64,000 nt of DNA. Origin: Undaria pinnatifida (Eukaryota > Sar > Phaeophyceae > Laminariales > Alariaceae). A program made the translations under genes and the position numbers. The notes beneath the pieces are model-generated. The model did not search any database. It was not told where the DNA came from and saw only the letters and a program-made list of their open reading frames with translations. This document shows, piece by piece, positions 22,500 to 32,363 of this stretch (its first letter is position 1; each line of letters begins with the position of its first letter). The stretch spans positions 2,989,706 to 3,053,705 of the forward strand of contig JABAKD010000021.1 in NCBI GenBank assembly GCA_012845835.1, written 5' to 3'.

Positions 22500-23412
22500 A
22501 GTGTGGGTTTCCATCCCCGGGGCGGAGCGCAATCCCTTGAAATAAAGCCAGCTCGCGCGACTTTGTACACCCCGGGCGCACACGACTGAGCCCAGCCGGG
22601 GCCAAACGCGCGCCTTGGTGTACCGATGAGAGGCTGAAATGATGGGTTTCCGTTGTCTTGCACGGCTCGGCGAGGCGGGACGCAATCCCTCGAAACAGAG
22701 CGAGTTCGCGCGGCTTTGGACGCCCAAAGTGCGCGCCGCGGAGCCCAGCCGGGACCCACACTTGCACCTTGGTATACCGACAATAAGGTGGAATTGAGGG
22801 TTTCCATCGCCCTGCGCGGCTTGCCGAGGTGAAGCGCAGTCCCTTGAAACAGAGCCAGCTCGCACGACTTTGTACGCCCAGAAGATTCGTTATACGAGCC
22901 CTGCCGAGGCCCAAACGTGCACCTTAGTGTACCCACAAGAACCTAAATTTGAGAGTTTCCACCGTCCTGCGCGGCTCGGCGAGGCGGAGCGTAATATATC
23001 GAAAAATAGCCAACTCGCGCGACTTTGAACGCCTAAAGTACGCACCACGGAAGCTGACCGGGGCCCAAACGTGCACCTTCATGTGCCGACAAAAAGCTGA
23101 AATTGAGGGTTTCCATCGTCCTGCACGGCTTGCCGGGGCGGAGCGCAATCCCTTGGAAATAGAGCCAGCTCGCGCGATTTTGGGCGCCCAGAGCACGCGC
23201 CACGGAGCCCGGCCGAGGTTCAAACGTTCGCCGTAGCATGCCGATAAGAAGCTGAAACTGTGAGTTTCCTTCGTCTTTCACGGCTCGGCGAGGCGGGACG
23301 CAAGAAGTTGGGAGCTGAAAAGGAGCCAGCTCCCGCGACTTGAACGCCCAGAGCGCGCGCGCCACGGAGCCCGGCCGGGGCGCAAACGTGCGCCGTAGTG
23401 TACCGACAGGCT
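22500..23412. repeat. Satellite-like tandem array, unit about 155 bp, six units
   Basis: Units begin near 22503, 22644, 22798, 22953, 23107 and 23263 with GGTTTCCATCGTCCTGC-CGG. They share GCTCGGCGAGGCGGAGCGCA, GAGCCAGCTCGCGCGACTTT, CACGGAGCCCGGCCGGGG and CAAACGTGCACCTTAGTGTA. All three minus frames stay open over long parts, a by-product of GC-rich periodic sequence. Confidence 0.92.
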
Positions 23413-24160
23413 TCCTGCGCGCCCCGAAACGGGTATAAATTGCAAATATGCTAGGAAAGTGCGAAGCAAGTTTTTGTATCAAGCGACGCGAGTTTTGTTA
23501 TCCTAATACTATTAACCCATCTTAGCTCCGCGCTCCCGATATGGGATCAAAACACTTGGGAGTTAGACTAGCGTAATCTCCAAGAGTTGGAAATTTGTTT
23601 AGCGAGTTTTTAGTTTCCGACGGCGCCACGAAAAATGGTGGCGCCTTTGCAGGCCCGCGTGCCGGATTTGCCCGCATGTCTCACCTGAAAACCGAAATCT
23701 CGGAAAAAAAGATGCGTTGTTAAAAATCATTTTCAATCGTACATACCAGTACTTTTTTTATTAATAGATCCAATCATTCTTGCGACGCACACACACCAAC
23801 GTCGAATAACGGTCTCAATCAACGCAATGTGGGTTGCGTTGGGTTTGTTTGGTTTCTGGGTTTTGCGACAGTGGCAGCACGAGTTCCGAGCGAAATCTAC
23901 AGCAGTTTCTTGCCAACCAAGTACCTGGCATTCGTTAAAACATCTGGCAGGTGACGCGTTTATATATGCCCGGTACTGCACTGCAGCAGCGCATGTGGTG
24001 GCATGATGGTCACGTGTCACGCGGTCACGTAGTCAGCCGCGAAAAGGACATACGTATTCCAATCTCCTATGCCTGGTATGTGATGGATTCTCGGTGCATC
24101 ATATAGTGCGTCGTGCGCATCGTACGTGTTCGTTGTTTTTTTTTCAAGTGTTTCAAGTAC
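23413..24160. other. No gene recognised
   Basis: Mixed sequence after the satellite. No repeat family or coding pattern placed. Confidence 0.35.
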
Positions 24161-24164
24161 GTGA

Positions 24165-24250
24165 CTTGTGAGTTCGACCAATTTAAGGGCCGATACTCAT
24201 CTTTGCACGCCGCGTGATTATTACGCCCTGTACCAGAATCTTCGGGGTCT
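24165..24250 (-). repeat. CAGCTTGCAAA-type repeat, ATTGGTC variant
   Basis: Plus strand: TGTGAGTTCGACCAATTTAA, GGGCCGATACTCATCTTTGC, ACGCCGCGTGATTATTACG. Relatives at 31430-31640 and 41222-41305. Confidence 0.65.
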
Positions 24251-24458
24251 CCGACGAACGAGCAGAGTTGCCGCCACTTGGTGGCATTGCGAAGCGATCT
24301 GAGAGCAATTATGTTGGGCTGGTGTTGGGGTCGGCCTTTCCTGCTTGCCAATGACGCACGCAATTGACGACAAACTCAAATATCCACTAGCGCGAGTTCC
24401 TTGCGAACGCTACCGCAGTATATTTTATTCACTACAGCAGTAGTAGTGATGGTATACT

Positions 24459-24608
24459 TGTATGACGTACTGCTGCAGTATTGTTTCGTGTATGACCTGC
24501 TGCTGCAGTATTGTTCCGTGTATGACCTACTGCTGCAGTAATGTTTCGTGTATGACCTGCTGCTGCAGTATTGTTTCGTGTATGACCTGCTGCTGCAGTA
24601 TTGTTTCG
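24459..24608. repeat. 30-bp minisatellite, five units
   Basis: Unit TGTATGACCTGCTGCTGCAG then TATTGTTTCG. The 30-bp period keeps frames open on both strands. Confidence 0.95.
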
Positions 24609-24648
24609 CTCCAGAGTTATGGAGGCCGACATCCATGAGTTTCTGTGA

Positions 24649-25363
24649 GACCAATTATTTTTCGGTTGGATTCGTCAGTCGAAAAAGGCCGTTTTCAACT
24701 GAGCAATCCGACTCGCATATCGAGTCGAAAAAGTCGTCGATACGACTGGATGTGCGAGTCGGATTGCTCTGTCGAAAACGTTTTTAAACCAATCGCATCG
24801 TCCCTCCTACCACAATAACATGCGCGCGCCCACACATCCATACCAGAGGTACCAAACGGCATCTTACAACAGCGCCGACGCTGGCTTGGCTGCTATCAGG
24901 GTGCTGCTGCTGCTCGCCGTAAGTCAGAGTGGCACATTCCTAGCTCCGCCCTACAGCAGCGTGTATCTAGCAATGGCAGCAGCGCCCGGCATCGCCGACG
25001 TTTTGCCAACAACGGCTACGCTTGCCGTAGCGCTGGCGGCTCTCGTCTGAGTGCAACGCCACAATCGCGGCATAGGCGGCTTTCGGCTAGGTCCAACGCC
25101 ACCAACCAACCTGCTTGGACTAGGGCCTTTCGCATGTTAAGCGCGCGTTGCTCGCGGACAACGCACGATATAAAGTGCTTCCAACCGACTTTCGACTGCC
25201 GTACACCAGCACCCCCTCACACCAAACGCCTCCAGGAAGAACGAAAAACTGTGAAATCGACTCGACTGATGTTGACAAGGAGGCCCAGAAGAATCCAGTT
25301 GAAAAAAGTCCAGCCGGAAAATGCCCTTTTCGACCCACGAATCCGACTGCATAAGAACTGGCC
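24649..25363. mobile_element. TIR element with CAGTCGAAAA subterminal repeats, copy 1
   Basis: Inverted ends: GACCAATTATTTTTCGG then TTGGATTCGTCAGTCGAAAA; the reversed right end reads GGCCAGTTCTTATGCAGTCG then GATTCGTGGGTCGAAAA. TGA stands on both sides, possibly a 3-bp target duplication. Ends near GGCC with a 3-bp duplication would suit PIF/Harbinger, but this is only a suggestion. The interior is non-coding as far as I can see. Confidence 0.65.
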
Positions 25364-25502
25364 TGAGAATAACGAAACACTCATCTTGTGTAAAATACTG
25401 GTACCACACTTTCTGCTGTTGTTTGTATGCTGTTCCTGCTAGCTGTGGTGTGCGCTACTAATAGTTTTGTGGTATATCATACAAATAAACATGTATGATA
25501 CT

Positions 25503-25790
25503 TGTTAAGGTATAGGATGGGGACAGAGTGTTCCCTGCAGGTCTGCCTAGTAAGCAAGTATTCGTCTGCCTATTGAGCAAGTCCTCGGTGATTACTCACT
25601 TTCTTAGCCGTAGTAGAGAGGCAGCTTTATTATTTCCACCAGAGCTCCGGATAACATCTGGGAACGGAGGCGCATGCCTCCGTTTTATATCGTGACTATC
25701 ACGAATAGAAAACGCCAACCTATCATATATAAATGGCCAATTACTTATTAGAACAGGTAATTACGGCTATCTCCAGGCCGTACCATAACA
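25503..25790 (+). repeat. Left LTR (288 bp)
   Basis: TGTTA...TAACA ends. Shares GCCTATTGAGCAAGTCCTCG, TCCGGATAACATCTGGGA and CGCCAACCTATCATA with the right copy. Contains a palindrome GGAGGCGCATGCCTCC absent from the right copy. Confidence 0.8.
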
Positions 25791-27896
25791 CTAGCCCACC
25801 CTGATGAGCCGCATGTGCAGAAATGTGGGAGATTCGGGAAAAATACGGTTCTACGAACTAGACCATGAGTCGAAGATGCGGCTCCTCAGAAGCCACTCCC
25901 GCACCTCTAACGGCCTGGCTATGGAGCCAAAAAAATGCGAAGAAACGCAATATAAGGAAACGCAGACCCTATAAAAAGGCAAACCACCCATCAAAACCCT
26001 GCTGCGTACGACCAGTGTGGGGGGGCGAAACGGAAAAGGCTCTACGGCAAAACAAACCACAGAAAAAGGTACTATGGCCAGACAAACCATCGTCGAAACC
26101 GATGGGAACACGGGCGGTAATACAGGGGATAAGTCGTGCCAAAAACCTCCCGTGGACCACTGGTATGGCTGGGGGGGAGATGAGGAAACGACGTGGTCGT
26201 CGGTTGTATGTAGACGCGTTTATTTGTCAGCTCCTGGGTACCCGAGAGGGAGAGACGCTTGTGCGAAGGGTAACACGACAATAAGTCGGGTGACTGGGCC
26301 GGCGGCCGGCCGATAATGATGAAGCACACCGCGGCATGGCACGTCGGCTCAATCTGGTGTTCTCGCTCCCAGTCGGCATCGAAAATCGCGCGACGCAATC
26401 AGCGAACCGCAGTTCATCAACGTCTTTTAAGGGCGTTTAACTTTGTAGGTGCGTGCGGTGTGTCGCCAGGAGTGGACAGAAGTCGTACTATAGGAGTCCC
26501 AATAGGCTCCGCGCGGTCACGGTCGGATGGGATCGGTACCGTGGGAACCGAAGAGGCGGCAGGAGCAGGGGTCGCGGCGGTCGACGAGATCGGCCGCGGC
26601 CGTGGGACTCGAGGCGAGGTGTTGACACTCCGGGCAGATGGCCAAGGGGCCCCGCCGGTCCCGAATCCATAATCTACAGCGGGGGTGCATTACCGGTTGC
26701 TGCGTTGGCGCGTCGTCGCCGACGGAGGCGTTGGAGTGCCAAGCGAGGCAGAGACCGACCCGGTCGAACCGGTGGTCGCGGCGGAGTCCGTCTCCTGTGT
26801 AAAACTCCTTGATAGAGGACTCGGCTGTGCGATGGTCGTCGCTGCAGCCAGGGCTTCTGCGGAGCCCGTGCCGCCCTCGATGGGCATGGCAAGGACCGTA
26901 GCGAAAACGATGTCAGCGGCAGGAGAAATCGACCCGCGGCCGGCACAGCCTTCGGCGGTGGCGACGGAGGCAGAAACACAGCGACGAATCTCCCCGGGGG
27001 GGCAGAAAGGCCGTCAATCCTTATACGTGGCTCGTGTGTGCGAAAATGTTGAAAAATGGTAGAGGTGGGGAGAGCCCACCCAAGGCAGCAAGTTCCGTGC
27101 GGGGCACGAGCCCACCCAAACCGACCCCTGGGATTGGCGAAGAGGGAGTGCGAAGCCCGCAGGCACGTAGGAGGTAGATACCGCTATCTCCAACGGGGCT
27201 GGGGCTTGTCAGTCCACGGGGTTGAGGCCTGTCAATACACTGCGGACGTGCCTCCGGAGGCTCCACCCGTCTCGAGTCGTGGGAGCTCGAGCATGATCTC
27301 GAGCGTGTTCTTCCTGTCTCGTGGGCGCCCTGGTTGGGGCGCGTGGAAGACCGCAGCCTGCCCGAGTAGCCTGCGTCGTCACTCGTAGACATGTTGTCTG
27401 TAGGGAGGGCAGTGGGAGGAGGGGGAGTGGGGGGTTGCGGGACGAGAGAGGCGCGTGAAGGAACGACGGAGGCAGATATTTTGTCGCGGTGTCCTTCCTG
27501 CAAGTGGTGGCAATATCTGTGTGCCAGCAGCCATATGTGGGCCCCGATTCCGTCCAGTATCAGTGGGGATGATGGCAGAACCTGCGCCAACTAGCAGCAC
27601 AGAGGGAGGGCAGCTTGAACGCTCACAGCATTACGAAAGGGTGGCACCTACTTGATAGGGTTTAAGGAGCGTCCGAAACAACAGCAGTAAGAAGGGTAGC
27701 ATCCACCAAAACCGCAGTATAAGGGCAGCGCGCAGTCCAAAAGCAGGGTATACGGGTAACGCCCGCACTAACCGCAGGAAAAGGGACCAAAGTGGGCAGC
27801 ATTCACCCTAGCCTCAGTGCAGGTGGGAGGCAGCACAGTAAAGGGCCGCACGTACGTCTGCACCCATCTTTTTTTAGTCCTGCCGACGACGCCATG

Positions 27897-28138
27897 TGTT
27901 CAGGTATAGGACGGGGACACAGTGTCCTCCCTTGCACGTCTGCCTATTGAGCAAGTCCTCGGTGATTACTCACTTTCTTAGCCATAGTAGAGAGGCAGCT
28001 TTCTTATTCCACCAAAGCTCCGGATAACATCTGGGACCGTTTTATTTCCTGGCTCCCGAATAGACAACGCCAACCTATCATACGAAAATGGCCAAATACC
28101 TGTCAGAAAAGGTAATTACGGCTTATTTCCAAGCCGTA
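27897..28138 (+). repeat. Right LTR, interrupted by a SINE
   Basis: Starts TGTTCAGGTATAGGACGG, keeps the order of the left LTR and stops at GGCTTATTTCCAAGCCGTACC, where the SINE tail begins. Confidence 0.78.
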
Positions 28139-28450
28139 CCTTTTTTCCTTTTTTGCACATTTTTACTTGTCAGCTTCTGGACAAGCCGTGGTCACAGGTG
28201 TCGTCCCTTCTTTTCCCCCGGTGCTTGCCTTCACTTTTTATCGCGCATAGAGTTCAGCAACCCCACTGCTCGTCGAAATTTCATCGAGTGTTGCTAACTC
28301 ACGTTCTCGCGCTATCCGCAAGTCAATTTGTGCACAAAGAAAAATCCCCACGAATTTATACGAGTGAGTATGCACTCGGGGGGGCTCGAACTCGCGAAAC
28401 TGACCTATACCAGGCTCGAGGATAACCTGATCCGCTACCGGGGCGACCGG
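28139..28450 (-). mobile_element. SINE copy 7 (full length), nested in an LTR
   Basis: Minus-orientation copy. The T run at 28139-28152 is its tail and the head ends at GGGGCGACCGG. It interrupts the right-hand LTR at 27897-28138. Confidence 0.88.
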
Positions 28451-28576
28451 ACATAAATACTCTTGAGTATACTGCACGAGCAATGGTGAGTTGCGTCTAC
28501 GGAGGGAAAAGGAGAAAAAAACAGCAATTTCATAGTGGTATGAAGATGATAGGTGGGATGAGCACAACAAAAAAAT

Positions 28577-30375
28577 CAGGGCTTTTCACGGGTCATGACC
28601 CGACCCGCGGGTCGGGTCAAGGGGGTTTCAAAATCTCGCGGGTCGGGTCGGGTCGGGTCATTACGTTTTAAAATCTCACGGGTCGGGTCGGGTCGGGTCG
28701 GGTCAAGAAGTTTTCAAAATCTCGCGGGTCGGGTCGGGTCGGGTCGGGTCGGGTCGGGTCGGGTCGGGTCGGGTCAAGAGGCTTCAAAATCTCGCGGGTC
28801 GGGTCGGGTCGGGTCAAGAGGCTTTCAAAATCTCGCGGGTCGGGTCGGGTCGGGTCATGACCCGCGAGATACGGGTCACTTCGCGGGTCAAGCAATAATG
28901 ACCCGTGAGTTGTTTTAGGCTGACCCGCGGGTCAAACCCGCGGATCTGGCCGGCGGATCCGCCTTTTTCAAACTTCCAGCTGAGAGCCACATTGATGCCG
29001 TGCAGGCGCCCCGCGGGTCGGGCCCGCGGGTCCGCCAATAAAATACAAACATATCCGCTTCCTGCCTCCCTCGTGCCGATGCTCCGATCGTATGTCATCA
29101 CAGCGTGCAGAACAATCACCAGGCAGTACCCCTAGCTACTCGTACCAAGGCATACAGCAGTGTGACGCGAATCCCGTACCTACTGAAGCCGTAACAACAA
29201 CAGAGTAATATTACGGTCATACCTGTACGAAATGTGACCAAACGTAAAAAAAAAGGCAAAGAAGGGCAGTCGTCGTCGAAGCAGCAGCAGCAGCACTGGC
29301 AGCAGCAAGCACCAGCAGCAGACCCCGGATTCTCGCGGATCGCAGCCCCTGCTGACAGACCCATCGCCCCAGTTGTGGGCTTGCTGCCGGAGGCGGCTCA
29401 GCTAGGCTGCTTGCCGGGGCTGGAGACTGCACAGATAGAAATAGATACAGCAGTAGTAGTAGTACAAATAGTAGCTAGCTCGAGAAATATCATACCAGTG
29501 CGAAATGTGACCAAACGTAAAAAAGCACGAAGAGCAGCCGTTGTCGAAGCAGCAGCAGCAGCAGCAAGCAGCAGCAGCAGCAGCAGCAGCACAGCAGCTG
29601 CAGCACCCTGGCAGCAGCAAGCGCCAGCAGCAGACAACGCATCCTCGCGGATCGCAGCCCCTGCTGACAGATCCACCGCCCCAGTTGTGGGCGTAAGCCT
29701 TGCTTGCTGCCGGAGGCGGCTCAGCTAGGCTGCTTGCCGGGACCGGAGATTGCACTTATGACTTATAACTAGCTCGCTCGTCGGGTCGCTCGTCGGGTCG
29801 ACCCGGTGGTCCAGCGGTACGGGCATGTCCATGCATGTAGGTTGCGGTTTCTTTCCCATTTCTCGCGCGCACACCACATGACATAATCATCAGCTGCAAA
29901 CAATGCCGGTAAAAAACGCAGAGAACACGACATACTGGGAAAAGTACGAGGGACCAAGGACCAACCAACCGACCGAGGTATACCTGCTTTGACCCGTGAC
30001 TTTTTGACTTTGACCCGTGAGAAATGTCACGGGTCAAGTTAACGTGACCCGCCAGACGACCCGAATCTCGCGGGTCACCCGGATTGTCGCGGGTCGGGTC
30101 GGATCGGGTCAGGACGATTTCAAAATCTCGCGGGTCGGGTCGGGTCGGGTCAAGACGTCTCGAAAATCTCGCGGGTCGGGTCGGGTCGGGTCAAGACATC
30201 TCGAAAATCTCGCGGGTCGGGTCAGGTCGGGTCAAGACGTCTCGAAAATCTCGCGGGTCGGGTCGGGTCAGCTGACCCGACCCGACCCGACCCGACCCGA
30301 CTCGACCCGACCCGACCCGACCCGACCCGACCCGACCCGACCCGCGAGAGTTGACCCGACCCGTGAAAAGCCCTG
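28577..30375. mobile_element. hAT-like non-autonomous transposon, 1.8 kb
   Basis: Terminal inverted repeats CAGGGCTTTTCACGGG / CCCGTGAAAAGCCCTG match over 16 bases. They are flanked by an exact 8-bp duplication AAAAAAAT (28569-28576 and 30376-30383). CAGGG ends and 8-bp duplications are hAT hallmarks. Both subterminal zones are long arrays of GGGTC pentamers broken by AAAATCTCGC units (28577-29035, 29990-30375). The middle has a tandem duplication (29210-29432 and 29490-29755) and a 164-codon plus-strand frame (29234-29728) rich in Gln, Ala and Ser. That frame is no transposase that I recognise, so mobilisation would need a partner. Confidence 0.9.
29234..29728 (+). CDS. Gln/Ala-rich open frame inside the hAT-like element
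   Basis: 164 codons: a basic start (MTKRKKKGKEGQSSSK), poly-Gln, then a block AAPADRPIAPVVG, and after a linker a second copy (NVTKRKKARRA, poly-Ala/Ser, AAPADRSTAPVVG). The frame is kept across both halves of the tandem duplication. No RNase H or BED-finger motif is visible. It may be chance openness of a CAG-rich repeat or captured host sequence. Confidence 0.3.
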   Translation: MTKRKKKGKEGQSSSKQQQQHWQQQAPAADPGFSRIAAPADRPIAPVVGLLPEAAQLGCLPGLETAQIEIDTAVVVVQIVASSRNIIPVRNVTKRKKARRAAVVEAAAAAASSSSSSSSTAAAAPWQQQAPAADNASSRIAAPADRSTAPVVGVSLACCRRRLS

Positions 30376-30801
30376 AAAAAAATGAAACATGCCTGTGGAG
30401 TAGGTTGCCGTATCTTTTCTGATTCGTTTGTACGAGAATTTTCCAAGATATTTCTTGCGAGCACCCACATCGGTTGAGAGGAGGAGAGTAGAGGAGCGCG
30501 ACCGCGGTGAATGGCCAATCCGCACACCTATTGGTGGTCGCTGTTGCCAGTTAGTTGCACGCTGCACGTGACGAGTTGCGGCGGCGCGACAACCCGATCC
30601 AGTTTTTTTTTTTTTTTCGAGTATCGCAGTGTCGTCGCGTTTGAGAAATCCAACAATACCTGGTACAACAACAGTATGCGACACATGTCCCACTCCCCAA
30701 CATTATTATATGCTATTCTAACTCCAAGTGTTTTGTCCCCATGTCGGGAGCGCGGTGCTAAACTGGTTAATAATCTCTTATTTCTGGCCAGACTGGAATT
30801 G

Positions 30802-30920
30802 TTACGTATTACGGAGGACGATAGTAAATAGGACCAAATATTGTTAATAAAAATATATCAATGTATAGGTTTTTGTGTCACCGTAGGTCCTATTTACTAG
30901 GGTCCCCCGTAAAATAGTAA
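30802..30920. mobile_element. 119-bp inverted-repeat element
   Basis: Left end TTACGTATTACGGAGGACGA then TAGTAAATAGGACC; the reversed right end TTACTATTTTACGGGGGACC then CTAGTAAATAGGACC. The flanks carry a short direct repeat CAGACTGGAATTGTTACG / CAGACCGGAATTCTTACG. Confidence 0.6.
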
Positions 30921-31149
30921 GTCAGACCGGAATTCTTACGTAATTTTAGGCATGGCAGGGTGTGTCTCCTTCTTTATGTTCTGTACAAAAGGGGGCATGT
31001 TCTTGTTTTCGTCTAACTTCATCACCTGACTTCTTAGCTACCAAGTTCTTGAGTTCTGTTGCGTGCTGAGCGAACTACGAAATACCAGGTGGGGGCGTTA
31101 TCTGCAGCCTCTCCCCCCTCCGTACGAAGTGTAGCATTTTAATAATTAA

Positions 31150-31640
31150 TAATATCGGTGCGCAGAATGAGTATGGACCGAAATGGCCAGCATCCGTGGA
31201 AGTCATCGACCAATATCCTCCAAGATGAACAGACTAAGCTGTAAGTTTGTATGGCCTGGTTGGTGTTTTTTTTTTTCTTTTTCTTGGCCGCTTACAAGGG
31301 CGGTGGCTATTTTTTTGTTGTTGTCGGTTTTCACAAGAGTTTTGTCCCTCTTATCATCTGGCGACACCCCAAGATATTTTTCAAGCCAACTGTATCCCGA
31401 AGGAGAGGCTTGTACCTTGTACATCTGTGAGAACGCGCTGCCGAAGCATCACGCAGCTTGCAAAGACGACTATCGACCACTCAATTGGTCACTATCGACC
31501 ACTTAATTGGTCGGACTCGCAGCTAACGTGTTTTAACAATGTATCCCGCGTATTATACTACAATTGCCAACAAAGCAGCTTGCAAATATGAACATCGGCC
31601 ACTAAATTGGTCGAACTCACAGCTGGCGCCGTCAGATTTT
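31150..31640 (+). repeat. CAGCTTGCAAA-type repeats, ATTGGTC variant, two copies
   Basis: At 31430-31530 CACGCAGCTTGCAAAGACGA then CTATCGACCACTCAATTGGTC (with a 21-bp internal duplication) and CGCAGCTAAC. At 31575-31630 AGCAGCTTGCAAATATGAAC, CACTAAATTGGTCGAACTCA, CAGCTGG. Confidence 0.7.
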
Positions 31641-31980
31641 TTTACATAATATGTCCATACAACACAAACCCTTGCTACGGGTATGAAGGGACATGTGATA
31701 ATATCGTGCTAGGTATACGTATACATGTCGAGTACACGAGTACTTATTGTGGATATGGCAATCTCTCCAACTCCCAACCGTGTAGTACTTGGTGTCTACG
31801 CGCGCAGCCCAGTTCTAGTATCGTGTTGTGCGCGTGTCGTAGCGTCGTAACTGCTTGCCCATACAACAGTACGTGGTGGGTGAAGTTGCAGCCCACTTCT
31901 AGTATTGTGTTGTGCATGTGTCGTGTCATAGCGTCGTAAGTGCTTGCTCGCGTTCGTGATCCAGACGGAACAAAATTTAT
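31641..31980. repeat. Direct duplication of about 85 bp
   Basis: GCCCAGTTCTAGTATCGTGT and GCCCACTTCTAGTATTGTGT, each followed by TGTGC-TGTGTCGT and AGCGTCGTAA, about 92 bp apart (31806 and 31890). Confidence 0.75.
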
Positions 31981-31981
31981 T

Positions 31982-32176
31982 CAAGGAAATTTCAGAGGTC
32001 GGGTCATCAGGATGACATACCCGATCTAACCCGACCCGTGCGATTCGGCAACCTTTTGACCCGACCCGACCAACCCCGTGATACATACGTCCCGGCCCGA
32101 CCCACCTCGACCCTCGAGAGTTTAAAAACCTCATCACCCTTCCCGCGGGTTGGGTAATGATTCGTGAAAAGCCTTG
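31982..32176. mobile_element. hAT-like element, degraded
   Basis: GACCC/GGGTC-rich block ending CGTGAAAAGCCTTG, like the ends of the 28577 element. The left end (CAAGGAAATTTCAGAGG) is only partly similar and no target duplication is visible. Confidence 0.6.
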
Positions 32177-32272
32177 GTATGTATCACCTCCGACGCGAGG
32201 AGACATGAGCCAAGCACTGCGTCGTGTCGCCGATGGGTCAAGTGGAGTAGAATCGAGTCTAGTTGAGTACTA

Positions 32273-32363
32273 ATAACGCCTTCACAACTGGAAACCCGTT
32301 TTTGGGGACAAAATTATTTGGATTTAGTATAGGGAGGGGTTTGCGGGCTCTAAAGGGGGTAAT
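32273..32363 (+). mobile_element. TTAA MITE copy 3
   Basis: Starts TAATAACGCCTTCACAACTGG; the core is nearly identical to copy 2; ends CTAAAGGGGGTAATA. The terminal TTAA is altered on both sides. Confidence 0.8.

Larger units (their letters stand above)
25503..28456 (+). mobile_element. Non-autonomous LTR retrotransposon, with SINE insertion
   Basis: Two similar direct repeats flank about 2.1 kb: 25503-25790 and 27897-28138 plus remnant. The left repeat begins TGTTA and ends TAACA, the usual LTR ends. ATACT precedes it (25498-25502) and recurs at 28457-28461 just after an eroded right end (ATAA), suggesting a 5-bp target duplication. The interior has several open frames up to about 190 codons, Arg/Gly/Pro-rich, but no gag zinc knuckle, protease, RT or integrase motif. 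A clear primer-binding site was not recognised. It looks like a LARD/TRIM-type element. Confidence 0.72.

Noticed and set aside
22399-22936. Minus-strand frames of 125-171 codons in the 22.5-23.4 kb region as a repeat protein
   Set aside because: All three frames are open and each repeats the same DNA unit, so none is preferred; the sequence is a satellite.
25791-25840. CTGATGAG followed by GAAA just inside the left LTR, resembling a hammerhead ribozyme (retrozyme)
   Set aside because: The helix around it pairs CCCAC directly with GTGGG, giving a plain hairpin; the required third stem and NUH cleavage site are not arranged correctly.
26453-27062. Arg/Gly-rich frames in the LTR interior as gag
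   Set aside because: No CX2CX4HX4C zinc knuckle or capsid-like pattern; composition follows the high GC of the segment.
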